Source: Kaistella sp. 97-N-M2 (GTDB taxonomy: Bacteria; Bacteroidota; Bacteroidia; Flavobacteriales; Weeksellaceae). Taken from it: 64,000 bases of DNA. The position numbers and the translations under genes were made by a program. Positions within the stretch are counted from its first letter, which is position 1, and each line of letters opens with the position of its first letter. The DNA lies in NCBI RefSeq assembly GCF_021513235.1, contig NZ_CP090976.1, positions 1,240,001 through 1,304,000 on the forward strand, read 5' to 3'. The notes under the pieces were generated by a model. The model made no database searches. It saw nothing but the letters and a program-made list of their open reading frames with translations, and was not told the origin of the DNA. Positions 53,101 to 61,884 of this stretch are shown piece by piece.

Positions 53101-54750
53101 TTACTTCATCAATTCTTTCGCCTGAGAAATCGCAGCCTCGGTAATTTTGCTGCCGGAAAGAAGTTGTGCAATTTCCTGAAGTTTTTCGTCGTGATTTAAA
53201 GGAATAATATTCGATTGGGTTTTGCCCGCAACTTCCTGCTTAACCACTTTGTAATTGTTGTTGCCCTTCGCAGCCACCTGTGCCAGATGGGTTATAACGA
53301 TCAGCTGGCGGTTGTCTGCCATCTCTTTCATCACATTTCCCATTTCTTCGGCCACTTTCCCGGAAACTCCCGTATCAATTTCGTCCAGGATCAACGTGGG
53401 AAGTTCAGCATTTTCTGCCATAAGTTTTTTAATGGAAAGCATCACGCGCGAGCGCTCGCCCCCGGAAATTGCAGTTTGAATCGGTTTTAACGGAAATCCC
53501 GAATTCGCCTGAAACAAAAGCTGAATATCTTCTTTTCCGAAATTATTGAAGGTTGAAGTTTCCGTAAGCTGAATTTCAATTTTGGCTTTTTCCAATCCTA
53601 ATTGTTTCAGCAATTTTTCCGTTTTGCTAATAAATTCCGGTCCGGACTTTTTTCGGTTTGCTGCCAATTCTGCCGCCAGTTTTTCCAAACGCTGTGCAGA
53701 AAGAGCGATCTTTTTTTCCAGGTCGGTGATGAAGCTTTCCAGCTCCGCGAAACCCGTTTGTTCGCCTTGAATTTGATCGCGAATTTCCCGCAGTTCTGCC
53801 ACGGAATCCACTTTATGTTTGAGGAATAAAGAATTTAGCTTATTCAGCTGTGCACTTAGTTCCGCCAGCATTTCGGGATTCGTTTCCATTTTTTCGGCTT
53901 CGTCCTGAAGTTCAAACAAAAGATCTTTCAGCTCCAGAAAGTTTTCCTCAAATCTTTGATTCATTTGGGAGAATTCGTGCGATAAAGCCGCCACTTTCGA
54001 AAGTTTGCTTCGTACATCGAGCAAAGAATCGAGCACGCCAATTTCTTCCTGATCCATTTTATTAAAGATCAACGCCAGATTTTCCGTAATAGATTCGGCA
54101 TTTTCCTGACGGTTGAGTTGGTTTTGCAGATCTTCCAAATCCATTTCGTCCAGATTTGCGTCCAAAAGTTCCTCCAGTAAAAAATTTTTGTAATCGTGTT
54201 CTTTGTTTCCTTCCTGAAGTTGCTTTTTGAAGTTTTCGATCTCGCGAAGATGTTTTCTGTAGTCTGAAAACTCTTTTTGATATTTGACGATTACTGTTTT
54301 ATTTTTCGAAAGACCATCGATAATCTGGAACTGATATTCCTCATCAAAAAGATTCGATGTTTCAAACTGGGAATGGATGTCGATCAGTTTTGTTGATAAT
54401 ATTTTCAGCGTTTCCAGAGTGACGGGAACATCGTTGACGAAAGCGCGGGATTTTCCGGTGGGAAGAATCTCGCGTCGGATAATCGTTTGATTTTCGAAGT
54501 CGAGATCGTTTTCTTCAAAAAAGTTTTTAAAACTTTCGTTGAGTGAAAACTCTGCTTCCACAACGCTTTTTGCATCTGCCTGCTGAATCGATTTCGTATC
54601 GGCCCTTTCGCCCAAAATTAAGCGCAAAGCTCCGAGAATAATAGATTTTCCCGCGCCAGTTTCGCCTGTAATTACCTGTAAACCGGTGTTTAAAGTAATT
54701 TCAAGGGAATCGATTAAGGCAAAATTTTGAATGAAAATTCTTGAGAGCAT
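53101..54750 (-). CDS. recN: DNA repair protein RecN
   Basis: RecN is an SMC-like ATPase acting early in double-strand-break repair. The 549 residues have an N-terminal ATPase half with Walker A TGETGAGKSIILGAL, a long coiled-coil middle (about residues 150-370) and a C-terminal half with LSIKKLMAENAELPTLILDE (Walker B) and DTGVSGKVAEEM. The usual DNA-damage box was not identified upstream. Confidence 0.95.
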   Translation of the reverse strand: MLSRIFIQNFALIDSLEITLNTGLQVITGETGAGKSIILGALRLILGERADTKSIQQADAKSVVEAEFSLNESFKNFFEENDLDFENQTIIRREILPTGKSRAFVNDVPVTLETLKILSTKLIDIHSQFETSNLFDEEYQFQIIDGLSKNKTVIVKYQKEFSDYRKHLREIENFKKQLQEGNKEHDYKNFLLEELLDANLDEMDLEDLQNQLNRQENAESITENLALIFNKMDQEEIGVLDSLLDVRSKLSKVAALSHEFSQMNQRFEENFLELKDLLFELQDEAEKMETNPEMLAELSAQLNKLNSLFLKHKVDSVAELREIRDQIQGEQTGFAELESFITDLEKKIALSAQRLEKLAAELAANRKKSGPEFISKTEKLLKQLGLEKAKIEIQLTETSTFNNFGKEDIQLLFQANSGFPLKPIQTAISGGERSRVMLSIKKLMAENAELPTLILDEIDTGVSGKVAEEMGNVMKEMADNRQLIVITHLAQVAAKGNNNYKVVKQEVAGKTQSNIIPLNHDEKLQEIAQLLSGSKITEAAISQAKELMK

Positions 54751-54854
54751 ATTTGAGCGACGAATTAGGAAATGAGAAATCTGGTCTGTAAATTTAAGAC
54801 TTTAAAAGGGAAATGGAAAATCAGAGATCCAGTGGTTTGAACGGAGAGAAAAAA

Positions 54855-55760
54855 TTATTTCCACTTATTCCACTTGGTGTCGATGTCTTTCGGAGATAAT
54901 GTGGTGAAAAGTGCCTTAAGGTCGGCCATATTGATGTTCGCATTGTTTCCTGAGTTGAAAATATCGAAAATTTCCTGCTTTTTCGTGTCGATAAAAATAT
55001 TTACGGGATAATTCATCTGGAAATTACTTTCGTAGGTTTTCAACTGTAAAAGGGCATCAGCAATAATTTTCTTGCCGGAAGCCTGATCCTGTTTTCCCAA
55101 ATTGTCTAAACCCGCGCGGTGATAAGTGTAGTATAGGTTTCGCAGCGTATTTTGTTCCGGCTTCAACATGTTGTCGATTAGGGCGCCGCGTGTTTTCGGC
55201 CCTTCGATAACAGACCAGCCCGGAAAACTTTGATTCTGCGAATTATTCGAGATTTTCTGGGCTTTTTCAAACCACTCCTGGCCGCCGCGAACTTTGAAAC
55301 TGTCGCCGTCGTAACCCAAAATGGTATAAACATAAAAGCTGACAACATCGATCAAATTTTTTCCGGAAAATTGGCGCTCGTTAAAGACAAGATTTTCATT
55401 TTCGGTATAATCAAATGCAAAATTGGTGTCGTTCAGGTTCAATAAAGGCGTATCGTAGGTCGTGTTGAAAACGGGACGAACTGCCTGTACAACAATACTT
55501 CCTTTGTAATTGTTGCTGCCCGATTTTTCAGCAAGCACAATGGCGAAATTGCATTTGATCTTTTCGAAATTCTGCAGCTTTTTTCCCGTCCAGCTTGTAT
55601 TGTTGATGAAATCTCGCAAGTTTTTTTCCAATGTTTTATAAACCTGGGTGTTGCTGCCGCTTATTTGCTGGTAATTCACCTGCACGTTTGCCAAAAGTTC
55701 CTGCGAAAAGCTTAAATTAAAGGTAAAAATCAGGAGGAATATGGTGAGTAATTTCTTCAT
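54855..55760 (-). CDS. DUF4835 family exported protein
   Basis: This 301-residue protein has a signal peptide (MKKLLTIFLLIFTFNLSFSQ) and then the DUF4835 domain with LLANVQVNYQQISGSN, FRDFINNTSWTG-like and VVQAVRPVFNTTYDTPLLN segments. It is a Bacteroidota-specific protein usually found, as here, between recN and coaBC. Role unknown. The ATG at 55760 starts the signal peptide; the longer frame lies inside coaBC. Confidence 0.92.
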   Translation of the reverse strand: MKKLLTIFLLIFTFNLSFSQELLANVQVNYQQISGSNTQVYKTLEKNLRDFINNTSWTGKKLQNFEKIKCNFAIVLAEKSGSNNYKGSIVVQAVRPVFNTTYDTPLLNLNDTNFAFDYTENENLVFNERQFSGKNLIDVVSFYVYTILGYDGDSFKVRGGQEWFEKAQKISNNSQNQSFPGWSVIEGPKTRGALIDNMLKPEQNTLRNLYYTYHRAGLDNLGKQDQASGKKIIADALLQLKTYESNFQMNYPVNIFIDTKKQEIFDIFNSGNNANINMADLKALFTTLSPKDIDTKWNKWK

Positions 55761-55797
55761 GTTGAATGTTAATTTTGAGAACGGGAATTTAGGAATA

Positions 55798-57003
55798 TTA
55801 TTTTGAAATCTCTTTCTGCACAAAATTTAAAATGTCTTTGGCAACTTCTGCTTTCGATTTTAACGTAAATTCTGTGGTTTCCGTTTTGGTAAGGATTTTT
55901 ATTTTGTTCGTATCACCTTTAAAACCGGCGCCGGCATCGCGCAGCGAATTCAAAACAATTATGTCGAGGTTTTTCTTTTCTAATTTTCCCTTTGCATTTT
56001 CCTCCTCATTCTGTGTTTCCAGCGCGAAGCCCACCAAAAATTGATGTGTTTTTTTCTCGCCCATCGTTTTGAGAATGTCGGGGTTTTTTACGAGTTCAAC
56101 CGTCAAAGAATCGTCGTTCTTTTTAATTTTTTCTTTTGCAATTTCTTTCGGCGCATAATCTGCCACGGCGGCGCTGGCAATGGCGATATCAACGTTTCCG
56201 TAATGTTTAAAAACTTCATTAAACATTTCCCGGGCCGAGGTTACACGATGGATTTCGACATTTTGATGATGCGCAGTCTGAGAACTCGGGCCTGAAATCA
56301 AAATCACTTTCGCTCCCATGTTTGCCGCGGCCTCCGCGAGAGAAAAACCCATTTTTCCTGAAGAATGATTTCCGATAAAACGCACGGGATCGAGCGCTTC
56401 GTACGTCGGTCCGCCCGTAATAAGAACGGTTTTTCCCGCCCAGCTTTTAGAATTTAAATCGGAAGTAAAAAATTCCTCTATTTTTTCGATAATGGTTTCG
56501 GGTTCTGCCATACGGCCCTGTCCGGATAAACCACTCGCCAGTTCACCCACTTCCGCAGGAAGGACGATATGTCCAAAATCTTCGGCCATTTCTAAATTCT
56601 GCCGTGTAGAAGGATGCTGATACATATCTAAATCCATGGCGGGAACAATGAAAACGGGACATTTTGCGGACATATAAGTGGCAATTACCAAATTATCGCA
56701 CATGCCATGCACCATTTTCGACAACGTATTCGCGGTGCACGGCGCCATTACCATCAAATCTGCCCACAGCGCAAACTCCACGTGGTTATTCCAGGTGCCG
56801 TTCTCGGAATAAAAATCGGAAAAAACCGGATTTTTAGAAAGCGTGGACAGCGTAAGTTTCGATACAAAATTTTCCGCAGAAGGCGTCACTAAAACCTGAA
56901 CTTCAGCGCCGCTTTTAATTAAATTCCGGATAAGGTAATTGATTTTGTATGCGGCGATTCCGCCGGAAATACAGATGAGAATTTTTTTACCTTCAAGGCT
57001 CAT
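55798..57003 (-). CDS. coaBC: Bifunctional phosphopantothenoylcysteine decarboxylase/synthetase
   Basis: This 401-residue enzyme makes 4'-phosphopantetheine for coenzyme A. The CoaC half (1-190) is an FMN flavoprotein with CISGGIAAYK, the active-site His in NNHVEFALWADLM and the PASANT-like APCTANTLSKM. The CoaB half has the nucleotide motif TGGPTYEALDPVRFIGNHSSG and NPDIL, EAxDRL-like features. It lies upstream of DUF4835 and recN on the same strand. Confidence 0.96.
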   Translation of the reverse strand: MSLEGKKILICISGGIAAYKINYLIRNLIKSGAEVQVLVTPSAENFVSKLTLSTLSKNPVFSDFYSENGTWNNHVEFALWADLMVMAPCTANTLSKMVHGMCDNLVIATYMSAKCPVFIVPAMDLDMYQHPSTRQNLEMAEDFGHIVLPAEVGELASGLSGQGRMAEPETIIEKIEEFFTSDLNSKSWAGKTVLITGGPTYEALDPVRFIGNHSSGKMGFSLAEAAANMGAKVILISGPSSQTAHHQNVEIHRVTSAREMFNEVFKHYGNVDIAIASAAVADYAPKEIAKEKIKKNDDSLTVELVKNPDILKTMGEKKTHQFLVGFALETQNEEENAKGKLEKKNLDIIVLNSLRDAGAGFKGDTNKIKILTKTETTEFTLKSKAEVAKDILNFVQKEISK

Positions 57004-57081
57004 TTTTTTGGTTTTAATGGTACGAATTTAGGCAAAAATTTAGAAAGAAGAAGGGCGGAGGCCTTCGGTAGCCTTCATAAA

Positions 57082-57113
57082 AAAATCACAAAAGCCGAAA
57101 CTTTTGTGATTTT
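57082..57113 (-). terminator. Terminator after rpoZ
   Basis: The 13-bp perfect stem AAAATCACAAAAG/CTTTTGTGATTTT with loop CCGAAA, and T-run on the - strand. Confidence 0.88.
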
Positions 57114-57135
57114 CTATTTTGTAAAAACCAGTTGC

Positions 57136-57459
57136 CTAGTTTCTTTCGTCGGTATTTCTAAAATAAATATCGCCGTCTAACCATTCCTGAATAGCAATGG
57201 AAGTTGGTTTCGGAAGTTTTTCGTAATGTTTTGAGATCTCAATTTGTTCTCTATTTTCAAAAACTTCTTCCAAAGTCGAATTATGCACGGCAAATTCGTC
57301 CAGTTTACTATGAAGTTCAGAGCGGATTTCAGCATTAATCTGCTCTGCTCTTTTACCCATAATAACGATGGCTTCGTAGATAGAACCCACCTTTTCTTCG
57401 ATTTTATCTTTGTCGTACGTTATCGTACTTAATTCCGCTTTCGAATCTTTAACGCTCAT
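57136..57459 (-). CDS. rpoZ: DNA-directed RNA polymerase subunit omega
   Basis: This 107-residue protein is the Bacteroidota form of the omega/RPB6 subunit: it opens SVKDSKAELSTITYDKDK, then has the conserved KVGSIYEAIVIMGKRAEQIN motif and the tail of the flavobacterial form. It helps assemble RNA polymerase. The ATG at 57459 was chosen because the -7 box TATATTTG (57490-57497) lies in the longer frame. It follows bamD. Confidence 0.92.
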   Translation of the reverse strand: MSVKDSKAELSTITYDKDKIEEKVGSIYEAIVIMGKRAEQINAEIRSELHSKLDEFAVHNSTLEEVFENREQIEISKHYEKLPKPTSIAIQEWLDGDIYFRNTDERN

Positions 57460-57489
57460 ATTCAGTGAATTATTATTTTGATAAGTTTG

Positions 57490-57497
57490 CAAATATA
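57490..57497 (-). promoter_or_regulatory. -7 promoter element of rpoZ
   Basis: TATATTTG on the - strand, with TTTC 19 bp upstream inside the bamD 3' end, so rpoZ can be transcribed independently. Confidence 0.55.
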
Positions 57498-57501
57498 CGG
57501 G

Positions 57502-58476
57502 TTATTTTTGGATTTGGAAAGTAGCTGCCGGCGCTGGCGTTACAAGTGCTGCGCTGTCTCTTTTAATCTGGTCGCTGTTTTTTTCGGCCACGTTCAGGTC
57601 TTTCTCTGCGTTAAGCCGTACTTCTTCCGCTTTTTGCTTGTCTAAAAGTTCTTTCTTCCGGTCTTCTACTTTTTTCTCCAGGATCAAAAAATCCTCTTTT
57701 TCGCGCATCAGTTTGTTGCGCAGGTCAAGAGCTGTTTTTGCATTTTCCGTGTTTGGCATTTCTCTTTCAATCTGTTTTGTGAAAGAAAGCGCATTTTCAA
57801 TCCGGTCTTTTTTCAGGTCGTAAACAGAGTTGACCGCCAGTTCATAACGGGATTTCAGAATGTAATCATAGATTTTCGGACGAAGTTTGGTGCTCGGAAA
57901 ATCGTCCAAAACATTTTCGAAAGAAACATTTGCCGCTTTGTAATCGGCAATATTGTAATATTGTTTTGAATTTTCGAAAGCTTTGAATTCCAGTTTATAA
58001 CTCAATTCGTCAATAAGTTCATTTATGTTTTTGGATTTCTCGGAATTTGGATAAGAATTCAAAAAGTTTTGAAGTTCGTTGATCGCCAGTTCAGTATTGG
58101 TTTGATCGAGATTATAATCCATAGAACCTTCGTAAAAACATAATGCCGACATGTAGGAGGCGTCTTCAGCACGCTTATCCTGAGGAAAAGTAACCGCGAA
58201 ATTCTTGAACTGATGGCCGGCCAGTTTATAATTTTTATCGTAATAATTAGCGTAGGCAGAATTGTAAACCACGTTCGGCGCGTCATCGGTTCCGGCAACC
58301 AGGTTCGATAAGCGTTCGTAAAGAGCCAATGCATCGGTCCATTTTTTCTTTTCGAATTTTTCATTCGCCACCTTCAGGATATAATCTTTGTCCGCACTTT
58401 TCATCGCTAAATCCTGCTGCCGGTTACACGCGGAGAGTGCGAAAAATGCCAGGGCTATTATCAAATATTTTTTCAT
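57502..58476 (-). CDS. bamD: Outer membrane protein assembly factor BamD
   Basis: This 324-residue outer-membrane lipoprotein of the BAM complex has lipobox LSAC (Cys17) and tetratricopeptide-type repeats, for example KWTDALALYERL, NYKLAGHQFKNFAVTFPQDKR and YYNIADYKAANVSFENVLDDFP. A basic/acidic tail of about 60 residues follows. The ATG at 58476 begins the signal peptide. rpoZ follows on the same strand. Confidence 0.93.
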   Translation of the reverse strand: MKKYLIIALAFFALSACNRQQDLAMKSADKDYILKVANEKFEKKKWTDALALYERLSNLVAGTDDAPNVVYNSAYANYYDKNYKLAGHQFKNFAVTFPQDKRAEDASYMSALCFYEGSMDYNLDQTNTELAINELQNFLNSYPNSEKSKNINELIDELSYKLEFKAFENSKQYYNIADYKAANVSFENVLDDFPSTKLRPKIYDYILKSRYELAVNSVYDLKKDRIENALSFTKQIEREMPNTENAKTALDLRNKLMREKEDFLILEKKVEDRKKELLDKQKAEEVRLNAEKDLNVAEKNSDQIKRDSAALVTPAPAATFQIQK

Positions 58477-58528
58477 AAATCTATTATAGCAGAAAATCAC
58501 AAGGGTTTAGTTTCTGCGGTTCAGTTTG

Positions 58529-58536
58529 CAAAAATA
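58529..58536 (-). promoter_or_regulatory. -7 promoter element of bamD
   Basis: TATTTTTG on the - strand about 52 nt before the ATG. No clear -33 box. Confidence 0.45.
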
Positions 58537-58618
58537 TAACTTTTTTATCAATAGATTTTTTTTTATGATTATTTAACTAATATTTTCGCGGTGAAGCGAT
58601 TTCTGCCGAAATTTTTTA

Positions 58619-59242
58619 TTAAGCGGTATAGCCGATAACCGAAAATACCGTTACCAAGAGATTCGCCTGAATTTTCTTTTCCGCTTCCGCTAAATAGTTT
58701 TCATCTTTCCCCGACACGTACAGTTCGTAAAAGTTTTTATTGCGGATGACAAAAAGCGACGATCCCACAATAACCGTGAGAATATCTTCGGGTTTTGGCA
58801 TGTTTGTAAATACGCCGGAAGCAACCCCTTTCTTGATGACTTCGTCGATTTTCGTCGTGAAGGTCGTGTAAAATTCGAGCAAATCATCCTTTAAATGTTC
58901 GGTATGCCGAAGTTCCTGCGTCACAAAACCATGAAAATAGTTATATTTAAATAACTGACTTACAACGTATTTAACGAGTTCTTTCATCTGCATTTCAGGT
59001 TTTCCGTCTTTAATGATTTCTGCAAATTCTGCAAAACTCTCTCTGGTTTTTTGTACCCGATACCGATACAGGTAAGACATCATTTTCTCCTTAGAGCCGA
59101 AATAGTAAGAAATCATCGCAACATTAATATTGGCGTTCGTCGAAATATCGCGAATTGAGGTGCCTTCAAACCCCTTTTTCGCAATCAATTTTTCCGCAAC
59201 ATCCAGAATATGAATCTGTTTCTCTGAAAATTTCTTCTCCAT
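58619..59242 (-). CDS. TetR/AcrR family transcriptional regulator
   Basis: This 207-residue regulator has the N-terminal TetR helix-turn-helix (about residues 8-55): KQIHILDVAEKLIAKKGFEG, TSIRDISTNANINVAMISYYFGSK. The remaining helical domain binds an unknown ligand. It is divergent from tatD, and a perfect 12-bp palindrome lies between the two genes. Confidence 0.93.
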   Translation of the reverse strand: MEKKFSEKQIHILDVAEKLIAKKGFEGTSIRDISTNANINVAMISYYFGSKEKMMSYLYRYRVQKTRESFAEFAEIIKDGKPEMQMKELVKYVVSQLFKYNYFHGFVTQELRHTEHLKDDLLEFYTTFTTKIDEVIKKGVASGVFTNMPKPEDILTVIVGSSLFVIRNKNFYELYVSGKDENYLAEAEKKIQANLLVTVFSVIGYTA

Positions 59243-59293
59243 TGGTGTTTAATTTGAGTAAAGTTAAGAAAATTTTAACAAAATTTAAAACAA

Positions 59294-59305
59294 ATGTTTA
59301 AACAT
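59294..59305. promoter_or_regulatory. Palindromic operator candidate between tetR and tatD
   Basis: ATGTTTAAACAT is a perfect palindrome in the divergent intergenic region, a plausible TetR-family operator. It is also an ATG of the longer tatD frame, but not a likely start. Confidence 0.4.
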
Positions 59306-59324
59306 CTCCGTCGGATTTTTTTGA

Positions 59325-59332
59325 TATTTTTG
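59325..59332 (+). promoter_or_regulatory. -7 promoter element of tatD
   Basis: TATTTTTG ends 3 nt before the ATG at 59336, predicting a leaderless mRNA. Confidence 0.45.
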
Positions 59333-59335
59333 AGT

Positions 59336-59965
59336 ATGAAATTTTTCGATTTCCATCATCACCACCTAGAAAATGAATTTGGAATTTATAATTTGAAATT
59401 CAACGAAGATGTTCCGAAAGGTTTTTTCTCGGCAGGAATTCATCCTGATGCAATTTCTACCGATATCGACACACAGTTTGAATGGCTAAAGGAGATTTCC
59501 AAACTCCCGAACTGCGTCGCTATTGGCGAATGCGGTTTGGATGGCTTGATCGATGTGGAAGATAAATTGCAGGAAGACGTTTTCAAAAAGCAAATTTTTT
59601 GGGCCAACGAAGTTCGAAAACCCATTATCATTCACTGTGTAAAAAGATTTTCAAGGCTTGGTGCTTTTAAAAAATTATCCAAAGTTCCTTTGATTGTTCA
59701 TGGTTTCAATAAACGAAAAACCATCGGCGACGAATTGAAGAAGAATAATTTCTACCTAAGTTTTGGACAGTCCGTTCTGTATAATGTAAATTTGCAGGAA
59801 TTTTTAAGAGATTTTCCGCTCGACAAAATGTTTTTGGAAACGGACTCCGCAGACTTTGACATCGAAGAACTCTACGCTAAAGTCGCTTCGTTAAAAAAGA
59901 TTGACAGCGACGAATTAACGCAAAAAATTAAAGAAAATCTTCAGGTTTTACAAATTTCAATATAA
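59336..59965 (+). CDS. TatD family metal-dependent hydrolase
   Basis: This 209-residue TIM-barrel hydrolase (shorter than the common 255-265 residues) has the metal-binding FDFHHHH start, GECGLDGL, IHCVKR and the late ETDSADF motif. TatD proteins act as 3'-5' DNA/RNA exonucleases or D-aminoacyl-tRNA deacylase-like enzymes. The first gene of tatD-tcdA-rnpA; 2 bp separate it from tcdA. Confidence 0.92.
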   Translation: MKFFDFHHHHLENEFGIYNLKFNEDVPKGFFSAGIHPDAISTDIDTQFEWLKEISKLPNCVAIGECGLDGLIDVEDKLQEDVFKKQIFWANEVRKPIIIHCVKRFSRLGAFKKLSKVPLIVHGFNKRKTIGDELKKNNFYLSFGQSVLYNVNLQEFLRDFPLDKMFLETDSADFDIEELYAKVASLKKIDSDELTQKIKENLQVLQISI

Positions 59966-59967
59966 AA

Positions 59968-60696
59968 ATGCAGAAAAATTGGCTCGAAAGAACGGAACTA
60001 CTTATTAAGGAAAACGGCATCGAAAAACTTCAGAATGCCAATTTGCTGGTGATCGGTTTGGGTGGTGTTGGTTCTTTTGCAGCAGAGTTTCTCGCCCGCG
60101 CCGGAGTAGGGCAAATGACCATCGTGGACGGCGATACGGTAGATATTACGAACATCAACCGCCAGTTGCCCGCCCTGCATTCAACCCTCGGAAAGTCGAA
60201 AGTGGACGTCGTAGCGGAACGGCTTTTAGATATTAACCCGGCCTTGAAACTCTTCAAAATAAATGAATTTCTGAGCCCGGAAAGAATGGAGGAAGTTATT
60301 GATTCGCAGAAATTTGATTATATTTTAGACTGCATCGACAGCGTAACGCCCAAAATTACTTTGCTTAAAATGGCGAAGCGGAAAAAAGTGAAGATTGTAA
60401 GCTGTATGGGCGCCGGTGGAAAAGTAGATCCGTCGAAAGTGATGGTGCGGGATATCAGCAAAACGCATAATTGTTTTTTAGCGCGTCAGGTTCGGAAGCG
60501 TCTCAAAAAAGAACATGTGAACAAAGGCATCAGATGCGTTTTCTCCAATGAAATTCAAAGCGAAGAAAGTTTAAAAATGACCGATGGCGCCAACTTTAAG
60601 CGGTCTTTTTATGGCACAATCAGCTACATTCCTGCTATTTTTGGACTGTATGCCGCTGCGGAAGTGATTGCTTATTTAACAAAGGACTCCAAATAA
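59968..60696 (+). CDS. tcdA: tRNA threonylcarbamoyladenosine dehydratase (TcdA/ThiF family)
   Basis: This 242-residue E1-like enzyme cyclises t6A in tRNA to ct6A using ATP. It has the nucleotide motif GLGGVGSFAAEFLARAGVG (about 31-49), NINRQLPAL, DSVTPKITLL and the late SNEIQSEE. It follows tatD closely. Confidence 0.93.
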   Translation: MQKNWLERTELLIKENGIEKLQNANLLVIGLGGVGSFAAEFLARAGVGQMTIVDGDTVDITNINRQLPALHSTLGKSKVDVVAERLLDINPALKLFKINEFLSPERMEEVIDSQKFDYILDCIDSVTPKITLLKMAKRKKVKIVSCMGAGGKVDPSKVMVRDISKTHNCFLARQVRKRLKKEHVNKGIRCVFSNEIQSEESLKMTDGANFKRSFYGTISYIPAIFGLYAAAEVIAYLTKDSK

Positions 60697-60765
60697 TTCT
60701 TACATTGCAGCCGCAGGGATTTCCGGATTTTTGGAAATCCTCATTTTCAATAAACTAAACAGACT

Positions 60766-61143
60766 TTGACTCAAAAATATCCAACACGGGAAAAGCTCAA
60801 GCAGAAAAAAGAAATAGATTTTCTTTTTGCGAAAGGGAAGTGGCAAACTTCGGGGAATTTGCGAATCATCTCCATTGATTTGGAAAAAAAACCATCCGAA
60901 GAATTTTCGCTGCCTAATCAACGTGTTGGCGTGTCGGTATCGAAAAAATTTTTTAAAAAAGCCGTAGATCGAAACCGAATAAAAAGATTGCTGCGCGAAT
61001 TGTATCGTCTGAACAAAGATATTTTTACGGAGCAGTTCGGCAAGCAGTCTTTGTCGATGATTTTTTGGGTCTCCAAAGAAAAACCCACAAATTATCAATC
61101 TTTGGAAGAAAATTTCATAACGCTCTGTCAATCAAAAAAATAA
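60766..61143 (+). CDS. rnpA: Ribonuclease P protein component
   Basis: RnpA is the protein of RNase P, which trims the 5' end of pre-tRNA. The 125 residues begin with a TTG start (TQKYPTREKLKQKKEIDFLF), contain VGVSVSKKFFKKAVDRNRIK and the signature RNRIKRLLRELY. It is not beside rpmH or dnaA; it follows tcdA by 69 bp. Confidence 0.95.
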   Translation: MTQKYPTREKLKQKKEIDFLFAKGKWQTSGNLRIISIDLEKKPSEEFSLPNQRVGVSVSKKFFKKAVDRNRIKRLLRELYRLNKDIFTEQFGKQSLSMIFWVSKEKPTNYQSLEENFITLCQSKK

Positions 61144-61166
61144 AATACCAGCTTAATTACTTTTCG

Positions 61167-61174
61167 TAAATTTG
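61167..61174 (+). promoter_or_regulatory. -7 promoter element of the DUF4126 gene
   Basis: TAAATTTG, 28 nt before the ATG; no clear -33 box. Confidence 0.45.
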
Positions 61175-61202
61175 GGTAGGTTTATCTTATAACTTCAAAA
61201 AT

Positions 61203-61853
61203 ATGTTGGATCATGTTCCGTATTTGCCGTACGCCATCAGTGCTTTTATAGGTATTGGATTGGCCGCTGCTACAGGCTTCAGAATATTTCTGCCCATGTT
61301 CGTCGTGAGTTTAGCTTCTTACATGGGATGGATTCCCATGAATGGGAGTTTTGAGTGGTTATCGGGCTTGCCAACTTTAATTGCCACAGGAATTGCCATG
61401 ATGGTTGAGATTTTAGCGTATTATATCCCTTTTGTGGATCACTTGTTAGATACCATTTCGATTCCGCTTGCCACGTTGGCGGGTTCGGTTATGTTTGCGA
61501 GTCAGTTTGCAGATATCGGAACATTTCCGCAATGGGCTTTGGCTTTAATCGCCGGGGGAGGAACGGCCGCCGCCATCAGTTCGGGTTTTGCCGGAACACG
61601 TGCTGCCTCCACCGCCACCACTGGTGGATTTGGCAATTCTGTGGTCGCGAGTACAGAAACGGCCGGTGCCGGTATTATGTCGGTTTTAGCTTTGGCCGCA
61701 CCGGTTATCGCATTTATTGTCGCCATCATCTGCATCATTGCATTTTTGGTTTTAGGCAGAAAAATTTGGCGCAAATTCCGGAATTTCAACACTAACAAAT
61801 CGGTTAAAACCATCGACGTCGAATCCGTAGAAAATCCACGGCATTTAGAATAA
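61203..61853 (+). CDS. DUF4126 domain membrane protein
   Basis: This 216-residue membrane protein has about five hydrophobic segments and the DUF4126 core: YAISAFIGIGLAAATGFRIF, an FEWLSG segment, and the glycine/alanine-rich AGGGTAAAISSGFAGTRAAS. The family is conserved but its function is unknown. It ends with a charged cytosolic tail. Confidence 0.9.
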   Translation: MLDHVPYLPYAISAFIGIGLAAATGFRIFLPMFVVSLASYMGWIPMNGSFEWLSGLPTLIATGIAMMVEILAYYIPFVDHLLDTISIPLATLAGSVMFASQFADIGTFPQWALALIAGGGTAAAISSGFAGTRAASTATTGGFGNSVVASTETAGAGIMSVLALAAPVIAFIVAIICIIAFLVLGRKIWRKFRNFNTNKSVKTIDVESVENPRHLE

Positions 61854-61856
61854 CAG

Positions 61857-61884
61857 AAAAACGCTCAATGAAGAGCGTTTTTTT
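61857..61884. terminator. Bidirectional terminator
   Basis: The 10-bp stem AAAAACGCTC/GAGCGTTTTT with a 6-nt loop lies between convergent genes. Confidence 0.85.

Noticed and set aside
59294-59335. ATG at 59294 as the tatD start
   Set aside because: The extension covers the -7 box and a palindrome, and family sequences begin at the later ATG with the metal-binding His cluster.
60717-60740. Terminator hairpin between tcdA and rnpA
   Set aside because: An 8-bp stem (GGATTTCC/GGAAATCC) is present but no T-run follows, and rnpA has no clear promoter of its own.
60766-61143. Replication origin near rnpA
   Set aside because: No dnaA, rpmH, DnaA-box cluster or AT-rich unwinding region was seen.
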